Shown: positions 10,919 to 21,629 of the stretch, piece after piece | Numbering within the stretch: the stretch's first letter is position 1 | Layout of the letters: the number at the start of each line of letters is the position of its first letter | Assembly (NCBI GenBank): GCA_000467715.1 | Contig: AJFK01000044.1 | Location: 1 to 61,350, forward strand | From: Hysterium pulicare CBS 123377 | Lineage: Eukaryota; Ascomycota; Dothideomycetes; Hysteriales; Hysteriaceae | Length of the DNA: 61,350 nt | Direction: 5' to 3' | Notes under the pieces: generated by a model | Databases searched by the model: none | Told to the model about the DNA's origin: nothing | What the model saw: only the letters and a program-made list of their open reading frames with translations | Position numbers and translations under genes: made by a program

Positions 10919-11329
10919 ATGCCTCCCAAGAACCCCAAAACACGAAAATCCCCCGGCTCATCAAAAAGCTCCGAGATCCTCCGCCAGGGCGCAACAAAAC
11001 TTCTCAAAACAATGTCTTCAGCCCAAAACACTTCCACTTCCACTTCCACCTCGACCACTCCATCCACCGCCCCCACCGGCAACACCTCCAGTACTCCAAT
11101 GACCAAAGATGATTCTTCCCGAATCCAGTCTGCCGAGGTACGTTACAACTCTTCCTTGTCCATTGATGATGGTTCGGTGCTGGCTTTTGATGAGAGGAGG
11201 AGAGCGAGGGATGAGTTTGCTGACTGTGAGAAGGATAAATCGGGGAATGACCCGGCTTTTGCGCAGAGGGCGCAGGCGGCGGGGGATAGGAATGCGAATC
11301 AGCAGGGTGAGGGAGAGACTAAGAAGTGA
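10919..11329 (+). CDS. Small SMP-like fungal protein
   Basis: Short hydrophilic protein. The block MTKDDSSRIQSAE followed by FAQRAQAAGDRNAN resembles small fungal proteins with an SMP-type (seed-maturation-like) repeat, in which an SRIQS-A segment is followed by FA-RAQ-A-D-NA. A canonical intron (gtacgt at 11138 to an ag at 11230, 93 nt) would bring the two halves directly together (SAE-KDKSGNDPAF) and give 105 residues. Unspliced, the frame stays open and gives 136 residues. The N-terminus is basic, then Ser/Thr-rich from a ttccac hexamer repeat at about 11029-11056. Role unknown; stress or desiccation roles are family speculation. Confidence 0.55.
   Translation: MPPKNPKTRKSPGSSKSSEILRQGATKLLKTMSSAQNTSTSTSTSTTPSTAPTGNTSSTPMTKDDSSRIQSAEVRYNSSLSIDDGSVLAFDERRRARDEFADCEKDKSGNDPAFAQRAQAAGDRNANQQGEGETKK
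11029..11056 (+). repeat. Hexamer simple repeat in coding sequence
   Basis: Three to four tandem acttcc units, decaying to acctcg, encode alternating Ser-Thr in the SMP-like protein. A candidate for length polymorphism. Confidence 0.6.
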
Positions 11330-12221
11330 CTTGTGAGGGTTGAATGTGTTACACTCGTGAAGAAGCATGGGCGTCGGAGATGAGACATATGACACGGTGA
11401 TTCTTTTTGGGGGGCTTTGGGTTCTGAAGTTTTCTGGCATTGCTTGTTCAACACGGGTGATTTATGGCTAGCTCGCTGTGTTTTGGTAGATATTTGGGGA
11501 TTGCGTTCTAATCAATTTGATCGTGCTGCTTGATGGTGTTCTTAGCTAGTGATCTCCCGTATGGGAAGGCTGCTCGCAAGAGAAATGACGAGGTCGATAT
11601 GCGTATATCACATCACGCAGTCTGACTTTTCCGCGTCGACAAGTTTTGTCCTCAGCGACGCGGGGTTTCTGTCTCTCCGCAAGATATATGTCTCAGAGAT
11701 GAGCAAGTGGATTTGTGGAACATCGTCTCGATGAATGCGATTCCGTCATTTGCTGTGGTTGTTGTTCAGGAATTAGAATTGCGGATAGCGAGCAAACATT
11801 AGCCGTCACCACATCAAGAAGAGCGCGTTCGCCAAATGTCATCATTATCCTATGCTAATCTAATAGGGGAAGGATTGAATAGACATGTCAATAGAGTTAG
11901 GGAATAAGAATACATCTGAACCATCATTTCTGAGGAATCCTAAGAAAGAAGTAATGCCGCCGGCAAATCGCAATCCGCAACCCTGAAAACAGGTAAGAAT
12001 TAGAGAGCCAACCTAAACCTTGTCGGGGTTTGTACCACGACCAATACTTTTCAATCCATCTCCATATGTCGTGAGTCTTCTTGAATGAGGGTTATGATTG
12101 CTGCGTAGAGCATGTAATTAGGATATAGGAAAGATAATGACTTCCGATAAGAAATGTAGTTTGTTAGAGAAGGTGCTCAGGACAACTGCTGTGATCCTAA
12201 ATGTCAACCTGGTCAGCTGTA
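11330..12221. other. Intergenic between convergent genes
   Basis: The 3' flanks of the SMP-like gene (plus) and the small secreted protein gene (minus). No coding sequence or structured element was recognised. Confidence 0.5.
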
Positions 12222-12832
12222 TCACTTTGAAAAAGTGTTGGTTGTGAGAAAATCCATACCGTTGAGCACCTTCGTAACCTGGCCACCTGGTGAGCCGATG
12301 ATCGTCATGTTGATTATTCTAGCCGTGTCCGCATTGGCACCGCACCAATACGAACGAATAGCGTCGTCCATGGGATAATACATGGAGTTGAGCTGAATGG
12401 GACCTTCTACTAGCAGGGCAAAGCTGAGGTCGAGGTCAATGTGAAGGTTGGTGCAGTTCCCGCTCATGAAAAAGGTGCAATTGGTTGGGCCCATGATCTC
12501 GAGAGAGGAGATGGCCGAGTCACTAGGGCGATTATTAGTTATGATCTAATGGATACGTAACGCATATTCTCCTAGATGTGGTTGGCGACCGAGGAGGTAT
12601 ACAAGCACATGAAGCGGAAGTGAACTTACAAGGGATCCTGAACAAGAACACATCGGTTGGTACCGAACAAGGGCAACCAGTCAGGCCCTGTAAGATTTTT
12701 ATCGATGGAAGCAATCCCGACTGTCATGTTCTGGATTTGACGAGTGACAAATTTCTCCGTGTCGAGAGGAGCACTGGAGACATAGGCTGTCAGGCAGCTC
12801 ACGAGGAGCGGCAACTGTGAAAGAAAACGCAT
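12222..12832 (-). CDS. Small secreted protein, putative effector-like
   Basis: Exons 12832-12630 and 12522-12222 with a 107-nt intron (gtaagt donor, ctag acceptor) give 167 residues. Residues 1 to about 20 (MRFLSQLPLLVSCLTAYVSS) are a textbook secretion signal with an Ala-Pro boundary. The mature part is small, with four Cys and five N-x-S/T sites (two NMT, one NLT, two NCT), so a disulfide-bonded glycoprotein is likely. A PGGQ-containing C-terminal segment follows. I recognise no family. Size, signal and cysteines fit the loose class of small secreted proteins that includes effectors, cell-wall and self-recognition proteins; no function is assigned. Confidence 0.7.
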
Positions 12833-13590
12833 AGTAATGGGAGAAGTTGAATTCGAGTTAGAGATTTGGGTAAATTCGGTCGTTTTTAGATGTGGTAGTA
12901 TTCTTTGGTTTCGGGAGGTTGTTAACGTGAGGTAAAGTCGATGGTGGAGGTAGAAATGAGAAATGGTCGGAAATAGTCAGACGTTTTAAAGCAATTGAAA
13001 AATGTTTCTTAGGTCGTGAAAGCGGATAGTGATGGAGTCAAACTTCAATGACTTCATCAAGCGGTGTAATCATCCATTCAACGCTACAGCATGTTACTGT
13101 GTAACGACGTCACTAGTGGAAAGGAAAACGTACAAGCTGGTGAACAAGAAGAGAGAGTGAGGCTGATTCAAGGAAATGTCGATCAGAGTGTGAGAGAACC
13201 GCATACATTCCTTGTATTCAATTCACTATACCGCAATGAGCAAGACTTGGTAACTAGATTCCTATGTGAACGTGACTAATTGGTTCTCTTGCCGTCGCCT
13301 CTGCGTCGTCTTCCATTTCTTCCGTGACCGAAGTAAGTCGGACTATGGAGAGCAAGTTACGATTATGATGCTGCCGATAACAAGGGTGATTGTTGTTGGT
13401 GAGATGAAGCGAGGATCGAGGAATGACGAAATGATGGAATGAGGTCTTATGCAAGACACGTGTTCACGTGACCATTTGCATACATCCATATCTATGCATC
13501 TTGAAGAGCCAGGCTGCGAAAATGAGAACCATTGTATTAGGGTACGAAGGGAACATAGACATTAGATTAACTATTATGGCAAAGCCAACT
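12833..13590. other. Promoter of the small secreted protein gene
   Basis: Lies between two minus-strand genes. A pair of CACGTG palindromes sits at 13457-13462 and 13465-13470, about 625 bp upstream of the secreted-protein start. No ORF is supported. Confidence 0.45.
13457..13470. promoter_or_regulatory. Double CACGTG (E-box) motif
   Basis: Two perfect CACGTG hexamers with centres 8 bp apart inside a 14-bp stretch. In fungi CACGTG is bound by bHLH proteins such as Cbf1 and Pho4-like factors. Spacing suggests cooperative or dimer-of-dimer binding; this is inference. Confidence 0.35.
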
Positions 13591-14589
13591 TCACGAGCGC
13601 TCAACCCTCTCGAATTCCTCCAGAGTATGATTCCAAACCTTCTCTCCCATCCCATTCTCCTGATACTCCTTCAAAATCTTATTTGCTGTGATAATACTCG
13701 AATCTGGATTCATGAGATATACACCACTTCCAATCGTGCCATCACTTCCCTTCGCCAATTCCGTCTCGCCAAGCCTTTCTCCCTTTCTCCCAAACTTTGG
13801 ATTCGTAGCGGCGTAAATAACCCTCTCTCCAGCTTCTTCAGCAGAGGATCCAATTAACCAGAACAAAGCTGGAACGGCCCAATCGACAACAGTTTGCAGG
13901 AACCATCCCAGCCCCGTTATTTTTAACCCAGTGCCATAGACAGCTCCAGGATAGGTATACGCGATGCTGATTTTCGCGTTCTCGGGCTTCTTCGCAAATT
14001 CTTCGAGGAACAAAGTAGTCAAACTACCAGATGCGCCCGCCGCATTACCAATACTGTAGTGATCTTTCAAGCGCCAGTCTTCAGGCCATAGTTGGCCTTC
14101 CATTCCGGCACCTAGGACATTGACGACACGAGGGGAGGGCGCAGCGCGGAGAAGGGGCGCCAATGAGTATAAGAAGCGCATTCGGGAGTAGTATCGAATT
14201 ACTGTAACGCGATCCAATCCTTCAGGCGACTCATCGCGGCCTGCGGAGACGTACCCCGGGCTCATGATTAGCAAATCGATCTTCTTTGCATCTTTAGCGA
14301 TTTGATCTGCTGCTTTTTCGGCGTCCTTGATAAGCGTGAGGTCGGTGGCCTGGATTGGTATGAACTTGGCGGAAGGATTTATCGATGTAAGGGAAGAGAT
14401 GAGTTTTTCGAGAGTTGCGGATGACCGACCGACAAGGTATGTTGTAGATGACCTTCCAATAGTGTGCTTTGTGAACGCTTGGAGGGCTGCGCGACCGATG
14501 CCGTTTGTCGCACCTACGAAGACAGCTGTGAGTGAGGTGGAGCTCTGGAGAACGGAATTGTTCTTGAGTATTTCGGCGTATTTGACCAT
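13591..14589 (-). CDS. Short-chain dehydrogenase/reductase (SDR)
   Basis: NAD(P)-dependent oxidoreductase with a Rossmann fold, single exon, 332 residues from the ATG at 14589. The cofactor motif is VGATNGIG at about 25-32, with LLIMSPGYVS as the NAG-like strand. The usual Ser-Tyr-x3-Lys catalytic site is altered: HYSIGNAAGASG gives Tyr-x3-Asn. That substitution is common in a fungal SDR subgroup that I recall from similar proteins. A PGAVYGTG segment lines the nicotinamide side. One hydrophobic segment (GWFLQTVVDWAVPALFWLIG) may contact membrane. The reading frame extends upstream to 14916, but those residues are not SDR-like and the ATG at 14589 is the natural start. Substrate unknown. Confidence 0.8.
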   Translation of the reverse strand: MVKYAEILKNNSVLQSSTSLTAVFVGATNGIGRAALQAFTKHTIGRSSTTYLVGRSSATLEKLISSLTSINPSAKFIPIQATDLTLIKDAEKAADQIAKDAKKIDLLIMSPGYVSAGRDESPEGLDRVTVIRYYSRMRFLYSLAPLLRAAPSPRVVNVLGAGMEGQLWPEDWRLKDHYSIGNAAGASGSLTTLFLEEFAKKPENAKISIAYTYPGAVYGTGLKITGLGWFLQTVVDWAVPALFWLIGSSAEEAGERVIYAATNPKFGRKGERLGETELAKGSDGTIGSGVYLMNPDSSIITANKILKEYQENGMGEKVWNHTLEEFERVERS

Positions 14590-15908
14590 GATGGAGGGAA
14601 GTTTTATTGATCTTTGTTTAGATGATGCTTTGAATAGTGATGAAGTATGGAGATTGTGAAGAGAACAGATGAAAGGCGACAAAGGCTCTCCTGTGATACT
14701 TAGATGGACGATTGATACGATGCGCAAATGGTTTCCCTTGTTAGATGGTGATGCACACAACAGGAGACTTGGTGTAGATAAAATTAAGACAATGTGAGTA
14801 TGTTGGATGGACAGGAACACACGTCGCTCTATATACCTACCTCCTGCAATGCTTTGCAATTTGTAAAGAAGGTGGATTAGTAGAATTGTTTCTAAGCTCG
14901 CGCAAAAGTTGTCCATGCCGAGTCGGAGTCGGGACGATTTCTTCAGAAGTCGGGGTTGTGCACTGGAAGAAGCCCCGACATGTTTGTCAGCGCCAAGAAG
15001 GCTTACTCAACGCTACGGCGGGTGTCATTACTCATCGTACTGCCCAGGTGCACTCCCTTGGCTGTACAAGTCTAGAGAGTATTTGTTGTATATGATACTT
15101 TCTAAATAACCTCAAGGATGGCGACTTTCTTTTATGTCTTTCTTAGAGTCCAAATTATCTTTATAGGCTGAAGAAACCCCGTGTAGTTGTATACCATCAT
15201 TACTCAACAAAAAAAATATTAGTATTATTACTGCTTCTAGCGCCCTATAAATCATAAGAGCATAAGCGAGCCACCATTAAACGTGTCCTGCAACCCAATG
15301 CATGGCGGTCAACGCCAGCTATGCCTTTGTTCTATTATTCCCATACTCCTGGACGAAAGCGGCAGAGCCCGCCCATACTATCCATTAATGCTGAGTCAAT
15401 TTTGCAGGTGCCGTGCAATCTCATAATCTTATGGAAGAAGTCCCACAAAATGGTAGTGTTGGAAATGCGTAAGTCCGTAGAGGAGATAAAGAGGTGTAGG
15501 GAAGTGAAGCCATGATACAGCGAAGCATCGAGCTTTAGGAAAAGAGGGAAATGGCTTTCTCATATCATTGCCGCTTCTAATCCTGTGCCCAGCTCTCGAA
15601 TGCCTCTGTTGTTACGATAGATGACAAGATCGAGTATGCCCAGAACTCAGTGTTCGTTTCGACGTGCGACGTTCCTGCGGTAACAGGCCCTGTTGACGAG
15701 TTTAGTCAGTAATTATACAGGAGAGAGGAGAGGAAAGAAATAGGGGACGCCGAAATATGGTGCATTGATGTCGTACAGCACGGCAAGTGCCATTATTCGT
15801 CATACTGCGAACTCCCTCGGCTGTACAGGTCTGGAAAGATACAGTTCCATATGCTTCTTTCTGAATGATCTTAAGGATGGCAACTTGCTTTAATGCTTTT
15901 TGCAGAGC
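14590..15908. other. Intergenic with decayed copy of the transcription-factor 3' end
   Basis: No ORF is supported. The stretch at about 15026-15175 is a diverged copy of about 15781-15930, the last exon and 3' flank of the adjacent Zn2Cys6 gene. The remainder shows no clear signal. Confidence 0.45.
15026..15175. repeat. Diverged direct repeat of the downstream gene's 3' end
   Basis: Aligns in the same orientation with about 15781-15930: shared anchors include the ggctgtaca-gtct stretch, the ct-aaggatggc-act stretch and a terminal ggctg or gactg. By eye most mismatches are transitions, the signature expected from repeat-induced point mutation of duplicated DNA. Confidence 0.5.
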
Positions 15909-18255
15909 CTAAAGCGGCTTTGTAGACTGTAATAACGAAGGTGATATGCGCAGACCTACCCTCAGAAAACGACAAATCATGACATCCCGTGTGCAGTGAA
16001 ACATTTAGGGCATTGTGCGGAGGCAAAGGAAAGCTTCGATACTCACAAGCCATATCCAACTTGAGGTGATGGAGCATGTCCCACCAGTTCCACTCCACAG
16101 CTCCATGAATCAGCTCTTCTCTCGACTCAGTGCTCAGGGTTGTATTATTATCAATCATAGCCGAGAAGTTATCCAGATCGAACCACGGTATGTCAAGGTC
16201 AAGCTCAGAGCTTATCGGTGGCATTGGCGATGACTCCCGAGACTGTGAAGAATATGACTGTTCGGCAAACGCGGGTAGTGGGTTGGAGAAGGTTTCTTTA
16301 AATCTTGCAAGCAGTAGTTTGCATAACTCGCGTTCTCCACTACCGGGGGAGGTCACCAAGGCTAGGATTATGATCGGTACCAGAATGTATCTAAGGGCCG
16401 AAGGGTCGAGTGATCCGGAAAGCGTCGACAGCGTAGATGCGAGAGTGGAGAAAGCTTCATTATGTATCCTGTAACGATTATCGTGGAGGTTGGAGATTGA
16501 TGCAGAACCTGATAGGCGGTGTTGAGAGCTCTGCACAGTCAGAGTTGAGCGATCGGCGCTTGGCTCTCTGGAGCTACTCTCGAAAGCGTATTCCGTGGTC
16601 TCGACCTGAGGGTATGGTGAAGGGTACGGAGAAATTTTGGGAAACGTCTCGTCTGGTACTTCGGGGTTTCTGCTGCCAGACTTTTCCAACGTCAGCGTTG
16701 GGATTACAAGAAGTGGAAAGGCGACGTACGGTGTCCGCTCTGCCAAGAAACAGGTGCCGGAGAACAAGTATGATAGTTGCATTCTTCCAAGCTGTAGCGG
16801 CAAGCGTCCAGTTTTGGACCTGCAATGGGGTCCTATATGCGTGTTGATTAGCCTTCATTACCATTTGATAGACAAAGTTCCTTACGCCACGAGCTCTTCA
16901 TAATGTTCACGAAGCTCTTCTATCCAGTCTGCTTCTTGGAATCTGAGAGCCTCCAGGAGAACCGCGTCCCGCCTGACTAAATCCTGTGGAACGTTCTCTA
17001 CTTGACCACTAAGCAGGCTAGCAGCGGTAGACCCCAAATCATAGAAGACAAGAGTAAGCTTGGACGGACAAGGATTGAAGCATTTAGACTTCATGAGAGG
17101 TGCTTCTGTGAGGACCTGTATGGATCTACGAGTCGTCGTTTTCCGCATCGTCAGAGGTAGGTATGAAGACGCCATTAGCAGCGTCTCGAAGTGTGCGTGG
17201 TGGAAGAGGGATAGATGCAGGTACGGATATCGTTCAATGATGGCTTCCGTGCCGCCGAGGAAGGAAATGATTTCTTTGCAGCCATTGAGATGCATTCTCC
17301 ATCTCGTCATGCCGTTTTCGAAAACCTGTGTGATGGTTAGCCTTAAAAGCTCCAGCTTTGATTGTCCGCTGCAGACGTTGTCGATGGACCGAGTCCCACG
17401 TACATCCATAGCGAAAAGCAATAGCGAGTAGCAATACATCATATCGGGGCGCTGTTTCGGAGGGTTTCTTAGCAGGCCGTTCAGGCGGCCATAAACCTCT
17501 GCTTTAGTCTCGAGAGCAAGGCGATAGTACTCCCGAGAATCAGGATTCCGCATAGCCAAATGAACAGCCGAGATTCCAAGAATGCAGTTCAACATCTCCT
17601 TGGGAATTTCTCGCATACTGTCGGGAGACAGCGATGCGACTGGGCGGTCGATGAATGCAGGTTGCCCAGTTTGCGAAGCTTCGGAGCAGATAACGGTGTT
17701 GTCTAGGTGATAGTCAGCTACTGTGGCGGGTAACGTATCTCCCGGAGAACCATACGATACGCCATCAATTCCAATAGTGCCGCCTCGCTCAGAGGGAGAT
17801 CAGGTTGGACGTTCTGGATGCTTGGGGATCCGAAATACTCGCTTTCTCTTATTGGCGATTGTTGTGACGGTTGCGCCTGGGCTTCGAACCTGTTAGTTCT
17901 CCTTATCGAATATAACCTCTTCGTTGGAATGGAGCATTTAGGGAGTCGTGCAGCCAGCCAACTTACCATCAGCCACTGGTTGAGCTTTGCCTTTCAACTT
18001 CCCCCTAACCGCCACACCTTCTGCCCATCTCAATGGTTTTTGATAGCCTAGACACTGGACACCCTTCTTTGCACACTTCGCACATGCAGGCAGACTTCGG
18101 TCGCATTTGACGTGACGACGCCTGCATGTGTAGCATGGCACTTCAGATAGCTCCGATAGATTCTTGGAGGAAATTGGTAGTATCGTGTCGGTGGGAGTGT
18201 TCCCGCGCGAGGAGCGGTCCTTGGATCTAGGAGACCTGGTATTCGGATGCAGCAT
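15909..18255 (-). CDS. Zn2Cys6 fungal-specific transcription factor
   Basis: Nuclear binuclear-zinc-cluster regulator, about 675 residues in six exons: 18255-17963, 17889-17756, 17702-16886, 16832-16730, 16680-16047 and 15955-15909. The DNA-binding cluster is C-x2-C-x6-C-x6-C-x2-C-x6-C at Cys 41, 44, 51, 58, 61 and 68, followed by the linker [17 protein letters not shown]. The middle domain ([20 protein letters not shown], then [19 protein letters not shown]) matches the helical fungal transcription-factor domain of the ACR-2/Fungal_trans_2 type. Introns 2-6 are canonical and phase-consistent. The first junction is not: the best donor (gtaagt at 17966) gives the wrong phase, while a poorer gt at 17962 restores it. 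If the last intron is retained, the protein ends at 15871. A canonical tactaacacag just upstream suggests a 5' leader intron. Targets unknown. Confidence 0.75.
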
Positions 18256-21200
18256 ATTCCAAGCTGTGTTAGTAAAACTCGTAAGGTCGTATAACGTCGA
18301 ATCTTCATGTATTATCCACAAGCGGCCACACTTTGGCCTTTATACGGATATACCTTTGGATGAGGGCGGCCATGGAGTCGGAATAGGGCTGAATGAATAA
18401 AGCTGATAACCGTTTCGAGCTGTAAGGATTTGCTAGACGCATTGAAACATATACCGGGCATTGACGAGACACACGAAGCAGAGCAACTTGTGCCGGCCTG
18501 GTATTCGACGAACTTGGACGTAATTGGACAACTGCTTATCCCCTGGCCTACTCTGTCATTTTTAGATTAAACCCTGCATGCTTGAGCGGCTTACGAAAAA
18601 CGAAGTGGACTAGCTGCATTGGACCTAGTACGCTTTTTCGCTTTTTTTAATAACCTCTTTGGACCTGGCGCTGACAAAAATATCGAGTCCGGCGTGCGCT
18701 TAGAGTACTCCCATGCGCGACTTATTGTGGCAACACGAAGAGGCTCGTGAGATATTGCTGCTTGTTGCTGCCATTGGCATGTTGCAATAAGGCTGGCTTG
18801 TGGCTGGCTACGTAGCATCAAGTCGCCATCGTCCGGGGATAAAAGATACAACTGTGGCCTCGCTCTGGCCGTTTAATTGCCTTTTAACTGAGGCGCAGCG
18901 CTCCTCGACGTCATATTCAGTATTAAGATAGCTGAGCAGACCGACTTTCCCCTAAAACTATAGAAACCCGCGGACATACAAGACTGGTCGACGTCTAAGA
19001 AAAGATAAACAATAAAGAAATACGGCAAGTTGATAGTTCGCTTCTCGATTCGGAGTACTTACAGACCAATCAGCTTAGAACCTCTCCGTTTTCGAGTTGC
19101 GATATACTAAGTTTATACGGCTCAATTGAGTATTGAAGTAGAATCGCGATACGAATGGCAACACGCTGAACGCCAAATGCCCGATAATGCTCGAAGTACG
19201 CCGGCTAATGATCGGTGAGTACCTGGTACGAAGCTGCAGGTCGCGCTGATCGCTCGCTCACGTGACAGAATGAGCATGACCCGCAGCTTCGAGTCATCAG
19301 TATAACGGAAAGCCTGAACGCATGGGTAAAATGAAACAAATACAACTACAACGCTGACATGTTTCCAGATATCACGTCTACTGATCAGCTAGACTCTTCA
19401 ACCTCAGTGAAGCCTGTTATCATCCTTCAATTGCCCAGCTTCTCTGGTATCCCCGAATGCGCGGTGAGGAAGAGTATGCAGAACCCACTGCCACCTCCTG
19501 TACGAAACCCCATGGCGAATGGCAGCAGCCCTGGCGAGGACCGTTATGACGATCCAGAAACTATAAACGATGTCTCAACCGATTGACGATGAGCCTGTTT
19601 CATGGGCCGGACATCACGCTCAAAGAAGGCAAAGCAAAAGGAAGGAGCTGCATACCATATTCTAGGACCAACCAATAAGAGCTCCCACTCACCTTACCTC
19701 TCATAGTGATGGGCATTAAACAAGGACCTCAAAGATATCTTTTTTCGGTGTCGCTTTCTGTAAGTTAACAACGAGCTGCGTCGCGGGGCGTTATACCAAA
19801 TCGGAGGCAGAGTTCTCGATCTCTAAGGACATCTCCTAGCTTTTCGGTCTCGCATGCAGATTACCTCCTATAACCTCCGCTGTTTTCCACTCGTAAAGTC
19901 CCTGTAGCATTTTCACTTTTCCCAGAAATTTTGTCCAAGGGTTGACAAGAACAGAGCCACGTAGCCTAACATATCGCCTTATGGACGATCTAGAACGAGA
20001 AAGCCCGCGAGCGACGAGTTTCACTGAGAGTTCCCAATTGCTTGACTCGTAATTGCACCCAATTTTGCAGCATTTTCTCACGTAACCAAGCCAGTCATAT
20101 CGAATAAAAGGAGATTGCGAGTCAATGTCGGCGCTTGTGTAAGCCTGCTTGTTGACATCGCGGTGTCGGGAATAGGTGACTATTTTGTCAACATGGAAAA
20201 GATTGGTCTGCGTTCTTGGTCTGCACGAGAAATTTGGTCGAACCATTCTTTTCGCACCTTCGGAAACCTTCGGACGACAAGTGGAAAAGCTTTAGAGAAC
20301 CACTGGTAAAAGATACTGTCATGCTCGAAATGACCAAAGGTCGGCGAAGCAGAAGACGGTCATTGCTTGGGCTGGAAAAACGAAGGTGACTACTTTGAAC
20401 TCATCGGAGTGACGCGACCGATGGGGTAGCATCAATTGTACGTTCAGCCAGCCCGTAACATCATCTCAGATCTAAACTCCAGGGGTCTAGTAGATTAACA
20501 GGGCGTTCTGATCAAGAAAACAAACTGAGTCTTACTTGCATGACGGGATTAGTTTTCTTAATCAAGAAAGTAACAATCTACTTGGTGGAACTGCGGGATC
20601 TAATTGATATTTTCAGCATGATGGTGAAGAGCTTATAGGTAAGTTTGAATTTCAAATTCGAAGGTAGTTGGTCGTGTTAAGTTCCTGATTTCTTCGTGCC
20701 TCGGTGTTCTCCACTTCTTCTACGTCTTCATGATCCTCCTCATTGCCATCGTTACTGATTTTGCATCTAGTCTCTTCACCGTTCGCTTTGTCGCTCTCAT
20801 TGCCTCTAGTTCAGCCTCCAATCCAGTCCTTAAGGTCGTCCAGAACATCATCCGATGATTCGCGGCAGCGAAAGGCCTTCCTCTTGTCACTCTTTCCGTC
20901 TCCGTAGCTTTAGGGTAGGACGGTGAGCTAGGGATTCACTAAAACTCTTCTGTCCCTTCACTAATTTCATACCTAATAAGTTGTGTGAGACGTTTTGAAC
21001 GCTGCCAGTTCTGGTGAACAAAGTATGTAGGCTAGCACTTCGGCAAGTCATCGCCTTATCCAAATCCATTGCTGTAAACTGGCGAGAGCTTTGTACTTCC
21101 ACAATATTCGTGCAGATGTGATTGCTCAACGGACTATAGAGGTACAGGGTGCGGGTTTCGGGGCGGGATTGATTTGCTCTATGTCTGAAATATACAGTTA

Positions 21201-21629
21201 GCTGAAGCCCACTCTAAGTACCGAGGAAATGCTTACCTTGAGTTGAGCATCGGCTTGCCAGAGGGCGAGATTTCTGGAGCAAATTCCGATCACATTGTTC
21301 CTGGAAGGTCTGGTTCTTGGTTGGTTTCAACGGAAGCAAGCCAAGACGATCCAAACGAGACCATCTATAGGATAGTATTCGCTTACGATAGAGAATTACA
21401 TGATAAACAGGGCTTACATAATGCTACGCTATTCAGGCTTCCCATGTTAGTTACGAGAAGTGTGAATCCAGAAGATGTTGCGTCGTTGAAGGTGCTGGGA
21501 AACTTTTCGCGAAATCTTGGCCGTTTCGGCGAAATGATTTTGCGCAGCCCGATTCCGATGCGGATCGCAGAGCTCCGTGCGGGGAGAAGGTTTTCTCAAG
21601 CTTCATGCGATAACACAATTGCTCTTGGA
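18256..21629. other. 3.4 kb without a supported gene
   Basis: Head-to-head spacer between the Zn2Cys6 gene (minus) and MSS1 (plus). A 75-codon frame at 19359-19586 has no recognisable features and no good splice partners, so I do not call it. A CACGTG motif lies at about 19259. No tRNA or repeat family was recognised. Confidence 0.4.
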
